Source: Bartonella apihabitans
Lineage (GTDB): Bacteria; Pseudomonadota; Alphaproteobacteria; Rhizobiales; Rhizobiaceae
NCBI RefSeq assembly: GCF_030758755.1
Contig: NZ_CP132387.1
Coordinates: forward strand, 620,001 to 684,000
Length of the DNA: 64,000 bases
Reading direction: 5' to 3'
Part shown: piece by piece, positions 1 through 9,079 of the stretch
Layout of the letters: each line of letters begins with the position of its first letter
Numbering within the stretch: the first letter of the stretch is position 1
Program-made: the position numbers and the translations under genes
Notes under the pieces: generated by a model
The model's database searches: none
What the model saw: the letters and a program-made list of their open reading frames with translations, nothing else
Told to the model about the DNA's origin: nothing

Positions 1-447
1 ACCGAAAAATTGTGTCGCGCTCTTGCTGATAAAATACGCGAAAATGTCAAAGGAAAAATAGATTACGTTGTGGGACCGGCCATTGGCGGGCTTATCCCTT
101 CTTATGAAACATCCCGTCATTTAGGCGTACCGTCTATCTGGGTCGAGCGTGAAAACGGAAAATTCAGACTGCGCAGGTTCGACATTCCAAAAGGTTCGCG
201 TGTGGTCATTGTCGAAGATATTGTAACAACAGGCCTTTCTATAAGAGAAACTATCGAGGCTATGCGTGAAGCTGGCGCGGAAGTGGTCGCTGCGGCCTGT
301 ATCGTTGACCGGTCAGCTGGAAAAGTAGACGTAGGTGTACCGCTTATTCCGCTTGCCGAATATGCTGTTCCTTCTTATCCTGCCGATCAAATTCCGGCCG
401 AGTTGGCTAAAATTCCGGCGATAAAACCCGGTAGCAGAAATATATAA
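1..447 (+). CDS. pyrE: Orotate phosphoribosyltransferase (5' end outside window)
   Basis: Transfers the phosphoribosyl group of PRPP to orotate, giving OMP in de novo pyrimidine synthesis. The reading frame is open from the first base of the window, so the start codon and roughly the first 45 residues lie upstream; the TTG at base 10 is an internal codon. The type I PRTase PRPP-binding motif ([13 protein letters not shown]) is at about bases 199-240, followed by the AGAEVVAA strand and a C-terminus ending at KPGSRNI. The [12 protein letters not shown] segment is the usual OPRTase glycine loop. fnrN follows after about 75 bases on the same strand. Family assignment is firm; only the partial state limits it. 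Confidence 0.93.
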   Translation, partial: TEKLCRALADKIRENVKGKIDYVVGPAIGGLIPSYETSRHLGVPSIWVERENGKFRLRRFDIPKGSRVVIVEDIVTTGLSIRETIEAMREAGAEVVAAACIVDRSAGKVDVGVPLIPLAEYAVPSYPADQIPAELAKIPAIKPGSRNI

Positions 448-522
448 TTGTTTTCTTTAAATTTCGCCTTATCTCATTTATCATAGGTTGAGTAAAAGCG
501 GGACGGTCAACAATTATCATTG

Positions 523-1287
523 ATGGACGAAGATTTGATTTCAAGCACTGACGCACATTGTCCGAATTGTTCGGGCGAAATCAAAAATGAAGAGCGTTGC
601 CAATTATGTATGGTGCATGATTTGGCAATGTGCGCCCCGTTGCACGACGATGACTTGAACGAACTTGACAGTTTGAAAAATCGGGAAAGCTTTTCGTCCG
701 GCGCTGTCATTTTTCAGGAAGGGAGTGCACGCGAGAAGATTTACACGATCGTCTCGGGTGCTGTGCGGCTTGTCAAAACATTGAATGATGGTCGTCGCTG
801 CATTACCGGATTTGCTTTTGCCGGTGACTTTTTGGGCTTTGTCGAAGCAGGGTCACATATTTTAACAGCAGAAGCCATTACGCCGGTTGTTGTTTGTTCT
901 TTTGATCGAACAATGATTGAAGACTATTTGCGCCAACACTCCGAAGTGCGTGATCGTGTTCTCGATATGGCAAAGAATGCTTTGCAGCGTTCTTACGAAA
1001 ACCAGCTTATTTTGAGCCGTTTGTCACCGGTCGAAAAAGTCGCGCGGTTTCTTTTTGATATGATAAGGCGGATGGAAAACAATCGCTTACGCGCTTCACC
1101 TCTTACTTTATTGATGAATAGAACAGACATTGCCGATCATCTCGGTTTGACAATCGAAACCGTCAGTCGCTGTTTTTCCAAACTTAAAGTGCAAGGGGTA
1201 ATAAAACTCGTCTTGGTCAATCAGGTCGAGATCGTTGACCCGACATTATTGAAGCAGATCGCCGCGATTACCGGCGAGGTTGAATAG
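523..1287 (+). CDS. fnrN: Crp/Fnr-family oxygen-sensing regulator (FnrN/FnrL type)
   Basis: Predicted oxygen-responsive transcription factor. From the ATG at 523 the N-terminus has Cys13, 16, 26, 29 and 37; C26-x2-C29-x7-C37 is the cysteine spacing of rhizobial FnrN/FnrL proteins, which carry an oxygen-labile [4Fe-4S] cluster. A cyclic-nucleotide-binding-like beta roll follows (about residues 45-150) and then a C-terminal helix-turn-helix with the recognition helix ETVSRCFSKLK, whose E-SR core is that of Fnr proteins. A TTG one codon upstream (520) is less likely. hemN, a classic Fnr target, lies 73 bases downstream. I did not find a clean TTGAT-N4-ATCAA box in either upstream gap. 254 aa, normal for the family. 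Confidence 0.88.
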   Translation: MDEDLISSTDAHCPNCSGEIKNEERCQLCMVHDLAMCAPLHDDDLNELDSLKNRESFSSGAVIFQEGSAREKIYTIVSGAVRLVKTLNDGRRCITGFAFAGDFLGFVEAGSHILTAEAITPVVVCSFDRTMIEDYLRQHSEVRDRVLDMAKNALQRSYENQLILSRLSPVEKVARFLFDMIRRMENNRLRASPLTLLMNRTDIADHLGLTIETVSRCFSKLKVQGVIKLVLVNQVEIVDPTLLKQIAAITGEVE

Positions 1288-1360
1288 TGTCTGATCTATA
1301 ACTATGTGTTAGAGAATGTAAAACGAAGAAATCTGCAAATCCAACATGGAAGGATAAAAG

Positions 1361-2695
1361 ATGAAAACGGAAACACTGTTGCATTACGCGACATTGGCGG
1401 TCCCCCGTTACACGTCCTATCCTACAGCAGCAGATTTTGTTACTGTTACCGATCAGCAAAGGGCATCCTGGCTTGGCAAGATAAAGGCTGACGAGGCTGT
1501 ATCAATCTATATCCATGTGCCATATTGCAGGCAACTTTGCTACTATTGTGGTTGTCATGCAAAAGCCACGAGGAAAGATGATGCGATCGTCGGCTATGCT
1601 GAAAGTCTCGTGAAAGACATTAAGCTGCAAGCGCAACATTTACATGGCAAACCCCGCATTGTGCATTTGCACTGGGGCGGCGGAACACCGTCCATTCTGC
1701 CACGTCAGTCGTTTCTTGCGATTATGGAAACCTTGCATGAATTCTTCACTTTCGATGAAAAAGCCGAACACGCTATAGAACTTGATCCGCGCACTGTTAC
1801 CCGTGAACTGGTCAAGACGTTACTGGAAATAGGTGTCAATCGTGCGAGCCTTGGTGTTCAGGATGTCAATCCACAAGTGCAAAAAGCAATCGGCCGCATC
1901 CAGCCCGCATCAGTGGTTAAACGTTCGGTCGATAATCTTCGCGAGGCAGGTATCGAGCATATCAATTTTGATTTGATCTATGGGCTTCCACTTCAGACAA
2001 TCGAGACGCTGAATGATACATGCCGGACAATTGGAGACTATCGTCCTGATCGTATCGCTTGTTATGGTTATGCTCATTTGCCGAAAAGACGTGCCAATCA
2101 ACGCCTGATAGATGCGGCATTGCTTCCCGGCCCGCTTGAACGTTTTCATCAGGCGGAAGCGGTTGAAAAAAATCTTGTCAATATGGGTTATATTCCGATC
2201 GGTATTGATCATTTTGCACTTCCCGAAGACCATTTGGCGGTTGCGGCAAAACACCATAATCTACATCGTAATTTTCAAGGTTATACCGATGATGACTGTC
2301 CGGTTCTCATCGGGTTCGGTTGTTCTTCAATATCGGAATTTCATGACGGATTTGCCCAGACAGTGGCCGGAATTGCGCAATATCGCCGTACAATTGATGC
2401 AAATGAAATGGCAACGGTTCGCGGCATTGCGACAAATGACGATGACCGGCTCCGTGCGGCCATGATTGCCGAACTCATGTGCAATTTTAAGCTGGATCTT
2501 TCGAAATTTGGCGGGAGAGCAAAATTTCAGGATGCTCTGATCCACCTTAAACCGATTATTGCCGACGGGATTGCCGTCGAACATGATAGTGTTATCGAGA
2601 TGACAGAAGAAGGTCGGCCTTTCGTTCGGGCGGTTGCGAGCCTGTTTGATGCATATCGTCAGCAAAATATTGCCCAATTCAGTGCTGCCGTTTAG
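1361..2695 (+). CDS. hemN: Oxygen-independent coproporphyrinogen III dehydrogenase
   Basis: Radical-SAM enzyme that oxidatively decarboxylates coproporphyrinogen III to protoporphyrinogen IX without oxygen, in haem synthesis. The radical-SAM cluster motif is visible at residues 56-65: Cys56, Cys60 and Cys63, with the extra Cys65 typical of HemN (CRQLCYYCGC). HWGGGTPS follows at about residue 105, and the C-terminal HemN domain is present. At 444 aa it has the expected length. The ATG at 1361 has AGGATAA just upstream. Placement directly after fnrN fits anaerobic or microaerobic induction by that regulator, which is inference from known rhizobial examples. Confidence 0.95.
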   Translation: MKTETLLHYATLAVPRYTSYPTAADFVTVTDQQRASWLGKIKADEAVSIYIHVPYCRQLCYYCGCHAKATRKDDAIVGYAESLVKDIKLQAQHLHGKPRIVHLHWGGGTPSILPRQSFLAIMETLHEFFTFDEKAEHAIELDPRTVTRELVKTLLEIGVNRASLGVQDVNPQVQKAIGRIQPASVVKRSVDNLREAGIEHINFDLIYGLPLQTIETLNDTCRTIGDYRPDRIACYGYAHLPKRRANQRLIDAALLPGPLERFHQAEAVEKNLVNMGYIPIGIDHFALPEDHLAVAAKHHNLHRNFQGYTDDDCPVLIGFGCSSISEFHDGFAQTVAGIAQYRRTIDANEMATVRGIATNDDDRLRAAMIAELMCNFKLDLSKFGGRAKFQDALIHLKPIIADGIAVEHDSVIEMTEEGRPFVRAVASLFDAYRQQNIAQFSAAV

Positions 2696-2811
2696 ATTAT
2701 CCCGATAATTTTCTTACCGGTAATTTTGTTGCCAAGGATTTTGTTCCAAGACAAATTGCCGGTTGGCATATAACCCGTTGCGGTAATAGCCGGTTGCATG
2801 AATTGCGTTTG

Positions 2812-3975
2812 TCAGGCTCGTCCGGTGCGTATTTTCGGCAGAAAAACCGCAATAAGTCCCAAAGCCGGCATATAAGAGCAAATTTCAAACATGGTTTGTG
2901 CCCCCACAATGTCCATGACACGACCGAGTGCGGCAGCAGATAAAGCTCCAATTCCAAAGGAAAGACCGAAGAACAGCCCCGCCACGGTTCCAACTTTTCC
3001 GGGCATCAGTTCCTGTGCAAAAACCACTATTGCCGGAAATGCAGACGCCAGAATCATCCCGATAATAACGGTGAGAATTGCGGTGAAAGGTAAGCTTACA
3101 TAAGGCAGAATGACGGTGAAAGGAAATACGCCCAGAATAGACACCCAGATGACTGTTCTGGCCCCGATACGATCGCCTATCGGGCCACCGAATATCGTGC
3201 CGATTGCAATTCCCCCGAGATAGAGGAACAGCAAAAGCTGGGCCTGATGGAGACTGACACCGAATTTTTCCATTGTGTAGAACATATAATAGTTCTGCAT
3301 GCTGGCCATGTAGACATATTTGGCAAACATCAAGCCGACAAGAACGAATATGGCATTACGAACTTTGGCTTTGGGCAAGTGATGTTGATTGGCAGACGCT
3401 TTTTTGGTCAAACGTCTTTTGAGGTTATTGGCATACCAGTGGCTAACAAAAGTCAGAATTATGATACCGAAAAAGGCAAGAATGGAAAGCCAGCCGATGC
3501 GTTGTTGCTGGCTGATAAACGCAGCCGCTATCACCGGTCCGATTGCCGAACCGCAATTGCCGCCAACTTGAAATATCGACTGTGCAACGCCATATTTTCC
3601 GCCGGACGCCAGACGGGCAACACGTGAAGCCTCCGGATGGAAGATCGATGATCCCAGTCCGACAAAGGCCGAGCCGACCAATAAAATGTAATAATGGTGT
3701 GCATTGGCAAGCAAAAGCAGCCCAACCATGGTTGATGCGGAAGCAAAAGGTAAAGAATAGGGACTTGGCTTCTTGTCTGTATAAAAGCCGATAAGCGGTT
3801 GTAGAACCGAGCCGGTCATTTGATAAACGGCGGTGATAATACCGATCTGGAGAAAGGTCAGGCCATAATTATTGCGCAAAATGGGATAAATGGCGGGAAG
3901 CATGGATTGCATGACATCGTTCACAAAATGTCCACAACTCACAGCGAAGATTATGGAAATAAAAGTAGTTTCCAC
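2812..3975 (-). CDS. fsr: MFS efflux transporter, fosmidomycin-resistance (Fsr) type
   Basis: Twelve-helix major facilitator resembling Fsr, which exports fosmidomycin and related compounds across the inner membrane. Family-specific segments are GHFVNDVMQSMLPAIYP near the N-terminus, QPLIGFYTDKKPSPYSLP after helix 2 and GSSIFHPEASRVAR after helix 4. As sequenced the frame opens at a GTG (3975) with no ribosome-binding site. In the next frame an ATG at 4007 has AAGAGGA just upstream and would encode MTITKVVPPDK; a single extra G after that AAG would join it to the GTG frame as DKVETTF. The first 11 residues have therefore probably been lost to a one-base deletion near 3976. No other gene shares its transcription unit. 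Confidence 0.85.
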   Translation of the reverse strand: METTFISIIFAVSCGHFVNDVMQSMLPAIYPILRNNYGLTFLQIGIITAVYQMTGSVLQPLIGFYTDKKPSPYSLPFASASTMVGLLLLANAHHYYILLVGSAFVGLGSSIFHPEASRVARLASGGKYGVAQSIFQVGGNCGSAIGPVIAAAFISQQQRIGWLSILAFFGIIILTFVSHWYANNLKRRLTKKASANQHHLPKAKVRNAIFVLVGLMFAKYVYMASMQNYYMFYTMEKFGVSLHQAQLLLFLYLGGIAIGTIFGGPIGDRIGARTVIWVSILGVFPFTVILPYVSLPFTAILTVIIGMILASAFPAIVVFAQELMPGKVGTVAGLFFGLSFGIGALSAAALGRVMDIVGAQTMFEICSYMPALGLIAVFLPKIRTGRA

Positions 3976-4181
3976 TTGTCCGGCGGTACCACTTTCGTTA
4001 TGGTCATGTCCTCTTCACTCCCATGGATGAAGATTTTTAACTTTTAAAATAATGGCCAGCAAGCTAAAAATCTGTAAGGTAAAGTGATTGTGTTGTTGAA
4101 TAGAAGCGAAAAATTCAGGTTAGGACAATAATTTGAATATTAAAGATTGTCTCGTGCTGTCGGGGCGTTTATGAAGACAAA

Positions 4182-4739
4182 ATGCTTTTTCGCCGAAGAA
4201 AACCTGTAAGTTTCTTGGAACGGATACGTGTGTGGTTGTGGCCACGGCGGTCATTTTCGCGTTCATTGAAATATTACGGAAAACGCTTGTTACGTATCTC
4301 TGCAACGCCGCATCAGGTGGCGTTGGGATTTGCTATTGGCGTTTTGGCTGCCAGTTCTCCTTTATTTGGGCTTCATATCATTCTTGCAGGGTTGGTAACC
4401 TGGCTTTTACGTGGAAATGTTGCGGCAGCCATTCTCGGTACAATGCTTTCCAATCCGTTGACATTTCTGCCGATTGTGATGCTCGATTATAAACTTGGAC
4501 ATTTCTGTTTTTCGTTTTTTGGCAATGCTGACGAAATACCATTGGCTGAAATACGTGCAATGTTTGAAGGTCTTTCAGTTTCTCAGGCTTGGGGAATTCT
4601 GCTTGAAGCGTGGGACACAGTCATGAAGCCCATTCTTTTTGGAGGATTGATCCTTGGATTGTTTTTGGGAAGTTTGGCCTATATTTGTGCTTATCGCGCA
4701 ACAGCCTTTTCAAAAACACAGGCAGGAAAAAATGGCTGA
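4182..4739 (+). CDS. DUF2062 domain membrane protein
   Basis: A 185-residue predicted inner-membrane protein of the DUF2062 family, whose biochemical role is not established. After a short basic N-terminus (LFRRRKPVSF, RIRVWLWPRRSF) comes ISATPHQVALGFAIGVLAA, the typical start of the domain, then hydrophobic helices and the NPLTFLPIV segment, and a final helix near residues 150-175. It begins the plus-strand block that continues with acpS, 48 bases downstream. DUF2062 genes next to acpS-lepB-rnc-era are common in Rhizobiales, so the position supports the call. The start at 4182 keeps the basic leader and has no competing Met. Confidence 0.85.
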   Translation: MLFRRRKPVSFLERIRVWLWPRRSFSRSLKYYGKRLLRISATPHQVALGFAIGVLAASSPLFGLHIILAGLVTWLLRGNVAAAILGTMLSNPLTFLPIVMLDYKLGHFCFSFFGNADEIPLAEIRAMFEGLSVSQAWGILLEAWDTVMKPILFGGLILGLFLGSLAYICAYRATAFSKTQAGKNG

Positions 4740-4787
4740 GAAGGTGCGTGTGCGGCTTGAGAAGGAAGAAAAACAAGGTGCTTGGCA

Positions 4788-5198
4788 GTGATTCTTGGTA
4801 TTGGCAATGATATGATTGATATTCGCAGGGTTGAAAAAACTCTTGCGCGTCATGGCAGCCGTTTTACCGAACGGATTTTTACTTCTGTCGAAAGAATAAA
4901 ATCGGAGGGAAGGAAAAATCGCGTTGCCTCATATGCCAAGCGGTTTGCAGCAAAAGAAGCTTGTGCAAAAGCGCTAGGCACCGGCATTTCTCGCGGCGTG
5001 TGGTGGAAAGATATGGGGGTTGTCAACCTGCCAAGCGGAAAACCCACAATGGAGCTTACCAATAATGCAAAAAGATTTCTTGAAAAAATGACACCCGAAG
5101 GGCACAAAGCGATTATTCATTTGACAATTACGGACGATTTTCCTTGGGCTCAGGCTTTTGTAATCATCGAGGCGGTTTCTTTTGAAGAGATTGCTTGA
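4788..5198 (+). CDS. acpS: Holo-[acyl-carrier-protein] synthase
   Basis: Transfers 4'-phosphopantetheine from coenzyme A to the serine of acyl carrier protein. The magnesium-binding Asp lies in [14 protein letters not shown] at the N-terminus, and the second conserved acidic site is in [17 protein letters not shown]. The GTG at 4788 gives MILGIGNDM, matching the family's usual start, and has AAGGTG seven bases upstream; the TTG at 4782 would add two residues. 136 aa, normal length. It lies in the DUF2062-acpS-lepB-rnc-era-recO block. Its substrate, acpP, is also in this window at 40735. Confidence 0.94.
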   Translation: MILGIGNDMIDIRRVEKTLARHGSRFTERIFTSVERIKSEGRKNRVASYAKRFAAKEACAKALGTGISRGVWWKDMGVVNLPSGKPTMELTNNAKRFLEKMTPEGHKAIIHLTITDDFPWAQAFVIIEAVSFEEIA

Positions 5199-5260
5199 AG
5201 TAAGATATAAATAGAATTCATATTGAGTAGAGCAATCTTTATTATAAGGGCGAAACAGAA

Positions 5261-6048
5261 ATGAACGAAATGGAAAACACTCTTTCCCCCAAGACACAAA
5301 AGAGTGGAGGAGTTGGCGAACTTGTTTCTATCGTCATACAGGCGCTCATTATTGCACTTCTGTTTCAAACACTTCTTTTCCAGCCCTTTAGAATACCTTC
5401 CGGCTCGATGCGGCCGACTTTGCTTGTGGGCGACTATCTTTTCGTTTCAAAATATAGCTACGGTTATTCACGTTACTCAATTCCATTTTCACCGAATCTT
5501 TTTTCGGGACGTATTTTCGGCGGGGAGCCAAAACGCGGTGATGTTATTGTGTTCCGCCCGCCGAACAGAATAAACGATTATTATATCAAGAGACTTGTAG
5601 GCCTGCCCGGTGACAGGATACAGGTTCGCGATGGTACGCTCTACATTAATGATGAAGCAGTACCGCGTAAACTCGTGGGACAAATTACCAATGCCGATGT
5701 GACCGAAGTCGCAAGACCGGTCGATGTTTACCGCGAAACCATGCCGAACGGCGTGACTTATAATACACTTGATATGGAGTATTATCCTCAACTGGACGAT
5801 ACCAAAGTGTTCGAGGTCCCGAAGGCTATTATTTTATGATGGGCGATAATCGTGACCGCTCGGACGATAGCCGGTTGAGTATCGGTTATGTGCCTTATGA
5901 AAATCTTGTCGGCCGCGCCAATATTATTTTCTTTTCGATAGGAAATGGTGCAAGTGCATGGCAAATTTGGCGTTGGCCAGCAGATATAAGGTGGGACAGA
6001 TTGTTTTCGTCTGTGAAGACAATCAAATATTTTCCGCCTGATAAATAG
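5261..6048 (+). CDS. lepB: Signal peptidase I, one-base frameshift as sequenced
   Basis: Cleaves signal peptides of exported proteins on the outer face of the inner membrane. One N-terminal transmembrane helix (about residues 20-40) precedes the catalytic serine in IPSGSMRPTL, and the general-base lysine is in YYIKRLVGLPGD. The frame then breaks at the CCC run at 5818-5820: it reads on to a TGA at 5837, while the C-terminal conserved box MGDNRDRSDDSR continues in the -1 frame to 6048. One restored base gives VPEGYYFMMGDNRD and a 262-residue protein, the normal size. Because lepB is essential in most bacteria, a sequence error is more likely than a real null allele. rnc starts nine bases downstream. 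Confidence 0.9.
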
Positions 6049-6056
6049 GTAACAAG

Positions 6057-6763
6057 ATGGATCATCAAAAAGTCGAAAAACTGGAACAGGCGACAGGTCA
6101 TAAATTTCTGAACGAAGAGCGTTTGAGACGCGCTTTAACACATTCGAGTGTTCAGGATCAGACACATGGCAATTATGAACGTTTGGAGTTTTTGGGCGAT
6201 AGGGTGCTGGGACTTTTAGTCTCGGAAATGCTTTTCGGTTTTTATCCGCGTGCTAGCGAAGGGGAACTTTCGGTAAGATTGAACGGCTTGGTCAATGCAG
6301 TAACCTGCGCGGCAATAGCACAGGAAATCGGCTTGCCCGATATCGTTTATGTCGGTGCGGAAATGAAAAATCTTGATGAGCGGCGTTTGGCAAATATGCA
6401 TGCCGATGTCGTAGAAGCATTGATTGCAGCGATGTATCTGGATGGTGGCCTTGATGCGGTACGTCCATTCATACGCCGGTATTGGGAAGAACGCGCCCGC
6501 CAGTCAGGTGCTGCCCGCAGAGATGCTAAAACCGAATTGCAGGAATGGGCACATACCCAAAATGGCGCCCAGCCGCAATATCGTGTTGTAAAACGTCATG
6601 GACCCGATCATGACCCGATTTTCGATATAGAGGTGCGTGTCTCCGGTTTTGCACCCGAAACGGGAAGGGCCGCTCGAAACGTGAGGCCGAGCGCAACGCA
6701 GCAGAAAAACTCCTCGTGCGTGAAAATGTCTGGGAAGAAAGCGAAAGCCAGAATAATGAATAA
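6057..6763 (+). CDS. rnc: Ribonuclease III, one-base frameshift near the 3' end as sequenced
   Basis: Double-strand-specific endoribonuclease for rRNA and mRNA processing. The catalytic signature YERLEFLGDRVLGL is at about residues 40-53, and the second acidic helix (HADVVEALIAAMYLDGG) at about 115-131. The dsRNA-binding domain follows (RDAKTELQEWAHTQ onward). At about 6663-6667 the frame shifts: as sequenced it runs straight into era, whereas the correct dsRBD end (GRSKREAERNAAEKLL) is in the -1 frame and stops at 6763. Restoring one A (GGAAG to GGAAAG) repairs it and gives 235 aa. Without repair a spurious 461-residue RNase III-Era fusion is predicted. The stop overlaps the era start by eight bases. 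Confidence 0.9.
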
Positions 6764-7660
6764 TGATAATAAGACACATTCCGGTTTTGTTGCTTTGATC
6801 GGCGCTCCGAATGTCGGTAAATCCACACTTGTCAACAGGCTCGTGGGAACAAAAGTTTCCATTGTAACCCATAAAGTGCAAACCACACGTGCACTTATTC
6901 GCGGTATCATCATTCACAACAATACCCAGATTGTGCTTGTTGATACACCGGGTATTTTTACTCCCAAACGGCGGCTTGATCGGGCAATGGTCACGACAGC
7001 ATGGAGTGGCGCAAAAGATGCCGATATTGTCCTTGTCCTTGTGGATGCGGCAAAGGGACTGGATGAAGAAACCGAAGAAGTTTTTGCGTCTCTTTCCAAG
7101 GTGAAACAGGAAAAAATACTGGTCATCAATAAAGTGGATTCGGTACCGCGTCCTTCGCTTCTTGAACTTACGAAGAAGTTGAATGAAGGCCAGCAATTTT
7201 CCGAAACCTTTATGATCTCGGCTTTAAAGGGACCGGCTGCGATGATCTTCTTGATTATCTGGCAAAAAAGCTGCCGGAAGGCCCATGGTATTATCCCGAA
7301 GACCAGATATCGGATATGCCGATGCGTCAATTGGCAGCCGAAATTACGCGCGAAAAGCTTTATATGCGGCTGCATAATGAACTGCCCTATGCTTCCACGG
7401 TGGAGACTGAAAGCTGGGAAGAGCGGCCGGACGGTTCTGTAAAAATCAATCAGATCATCTATGTGGAACGTGAGGGGCAGAAAAAGATTGTTCTGGGTAC
7501 AAAAGGCGAAACGATCAAAGCAATAGGGCAGGCAGCCAGAAAAGAGTTGATGGAAATCCTCGAACAAAAGGTGCATCTCTTTTTATTCGTAAAAGTGCGC
7601 GATCATTGGAGCGATGATCCGGAACGCTATCGTGAAATGGGATTGGACTATTCAAACTAA
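6756..7660 (+). CDS. era: GTPase Era, one-base frameshift as sequenced
   Basis: Ribosome-assembly GTPase that binds the 3' end of 16S rRNA through a C-terminal KH domain. G1 is GAPNVGKS, G3 is DTPG, G4 is NKVD and G5 lies in SALKG. Directly after G5, at the GGG of 7229-7231, the frame breaks; the rest (GCDDLLDYLAKKLPEG, then MRQLAAEITREKLY and the KH domain) is read in the -1 frame to 7660. Adding one base gives 301 aa, the normal size. The ATG at 6756 (MNNDNKTHSGFVALIG) overlaps the rnc end, and recO starts three bases after the stop codon, so the three are probably co-transcribed. The gene is essential in many bacteria, so a sequence error is likely. Confidence 0.9.
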
Positions 7661-7662
7661 CA

Positions 7663-8394
7663 ATGGAATGGAAAGAACAGGCGTTTATTCTTGGTACCAG
7701 ACAACATGGTGAAACGAGCGCCATAGTTGAAGTGGTGACACGCTCGCATGGTCGTCATATGGGATTGGTCAAAGGCGGAAGATCCCGCAAGATGAGCGCT
7801 GTTCTCCAGCCCGGAAACAAGGTCATTGCCGATTGGTGGGCAAGGCTTGACGAACATCTCGGTATTTTTAAACTCGAACCGGTAGATTTTAACGCTTCCC
7901 GTATGATGGTGGAACCGCATGCATTATACGCTTTGCAATTGGCGGCAGCCCATATCAGACTTCTTCCCGAACGGGCCCCTTATCCCGCCCTTTATGATAT
8001 ATTCGAGCTTCTGATCAACAATATCGACGACGAGCTTATCACCGGCGAATTGATGGTGAGATTCGAAATAAAGTTGCTGGAGGCGACGGGGTTCGGCCTT
8101 GATCTGTCAAAATGCGGGGCGACAGGAAAGCACGAAAACCTCAAATATGTCTCGCCAAAAACGGCACGAGCCATTTGTGAAGAGGCAGGGGAACCATGGA
8201 AAGATAAATTATTGCCGCTTCCGGAATTTTTGTTAAAAAGTTCCGAGCGCCCGAAAAATTTCGAAGACATCAAACAAGGCTTTTTTTTAACCGGATATTT
8301 TTTAACCCGTAATGTTTGGAATGCCCGCGGTATTGAACCACCGAAGGTGCGGGAGGGGTTTATTGAATCACTTTCCCGTTTTTTAAATAAATAG
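7663..8394 (+). CDS. recO: DNA repair protein RecO
   Basis: Works with RecF and RecR to load RecA at gaps. The N-terminal OB-fold starts MEWKEQAFILGTRQHGE, with the conserved RGR-like turn in HGRHMGLVKGGRSRKM. The C-terminal helical part contains the LLEATGFGLDLSKCGATG segment typical of RecO, here with a single Cys where many homologues have a full zinc site. 243 aa, intact. The start follows the era stop by two bases, showing operon linkage. No clear T-rich terminator follows; only a short GTTGG/CCAAC hairpin lies just past the stop. Confidence 0.92.
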   Translation: MEWKEQAFILGTRQHGETSAIVEVVTRSHGRHMGLVKGGRSRKMSAVLQPGNKVIADWWARLDEHLGIFKLEPVDFNASRMMVEPHALYALQLAAAHIRLLPERAPYPALYDIFELLINNIDDELITGELMVRFEIKLLEATGFGLDLSKCGATGKHENLKYVSPKTARAICEEAGEPWKDKLLPLPEFLLKSSERPKNFEDIKQGFFLTGYFLTRNVWNARGIEPPKVREGFIESLSRFLNK

Positions 8395-9079
8395 TTGGAA
8401 AGACCAACAGCATTCGAGGGGAAGGATTTGTAAAACAATCGGCAAGCAGAACGGGGACTGTAATAATCTTGCCTTGGTTTTTGCAGATACTCATCAAAAC
8501 CGGAAAGCGAAAGACCGCAAACTCTTGATAATGTCATTCCAAAATGAAATTCGGGAAAAATCGAAAAAGCGGCGGCAGAACGGAACACGAATTTGCAATG
8601 AGCAATGCTTATTGTGCGTTGGACCGAAAATAGTCGCTTATTGACGTTTTTGTTTTTTACCCTCCGGTTTTGTGAAAAAAAGACATAAAAACAGGCGGAA
8701 AAATTTGTTGGATATAGAAAAATTCATTTTAAATGTTTGATAGAGGAAATGGAAAAAGTTAAAAAGCTCTGTAACATTTTGTAAAAAATATTTTTAGTGC
8801 TTCTTGTCCGAAAGCCTGTGTTTCGAGGTAGAGTTCAAGAAAAACGGCAGTCTGGCCGATTGCCTGTCTAGCACTATTTAACCGGCTTATGTGGCTTGAT
8901 AATGTTTATCTATCTAAAATCAAAATCGCGATCGTTTTTCTTTTATCCTTTTATTCAATCGGATAATCATGAAATCTCGGATTTTTGATTATTGCAGCCA
9001 CATAAAACCAGCTTATTGTTGCATCAAATCGCTTTCCTATTATTTTAAGTTCGTAAACATCACTGTTATGGAAAAAACA
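8395..9079. other. Intergenic region between recO and the haem-binding-like gene
   Basis: About 680 bases with no supportable gene; minus-strand open frames here only shadow recO. It holds a near-perfect 19-bp palindrome at 8596-8614 (CAATGAGCA, one base, TGCTTATTG) and an AT-rich part from about 8640 onward that probably carries the promoter of the downstream gene. No iron-type box was recognised by eye. Confidence 0.5.

Noticed and set aside
6057..7442. A 461-residue RNase III-Era fusion protein
   Set aside because: The correct rnc end and a normal era start are present in the other frame; the fusion arises from one lost base and ends in nonsense after a second.
6504..7576. Long minus-strand open frames (220-230 codons) opposite rnc and era
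   Set aside because: They shadow two firmly identified genes on the other strand and have low-complexity, Cys/Phe/His-rich translations.
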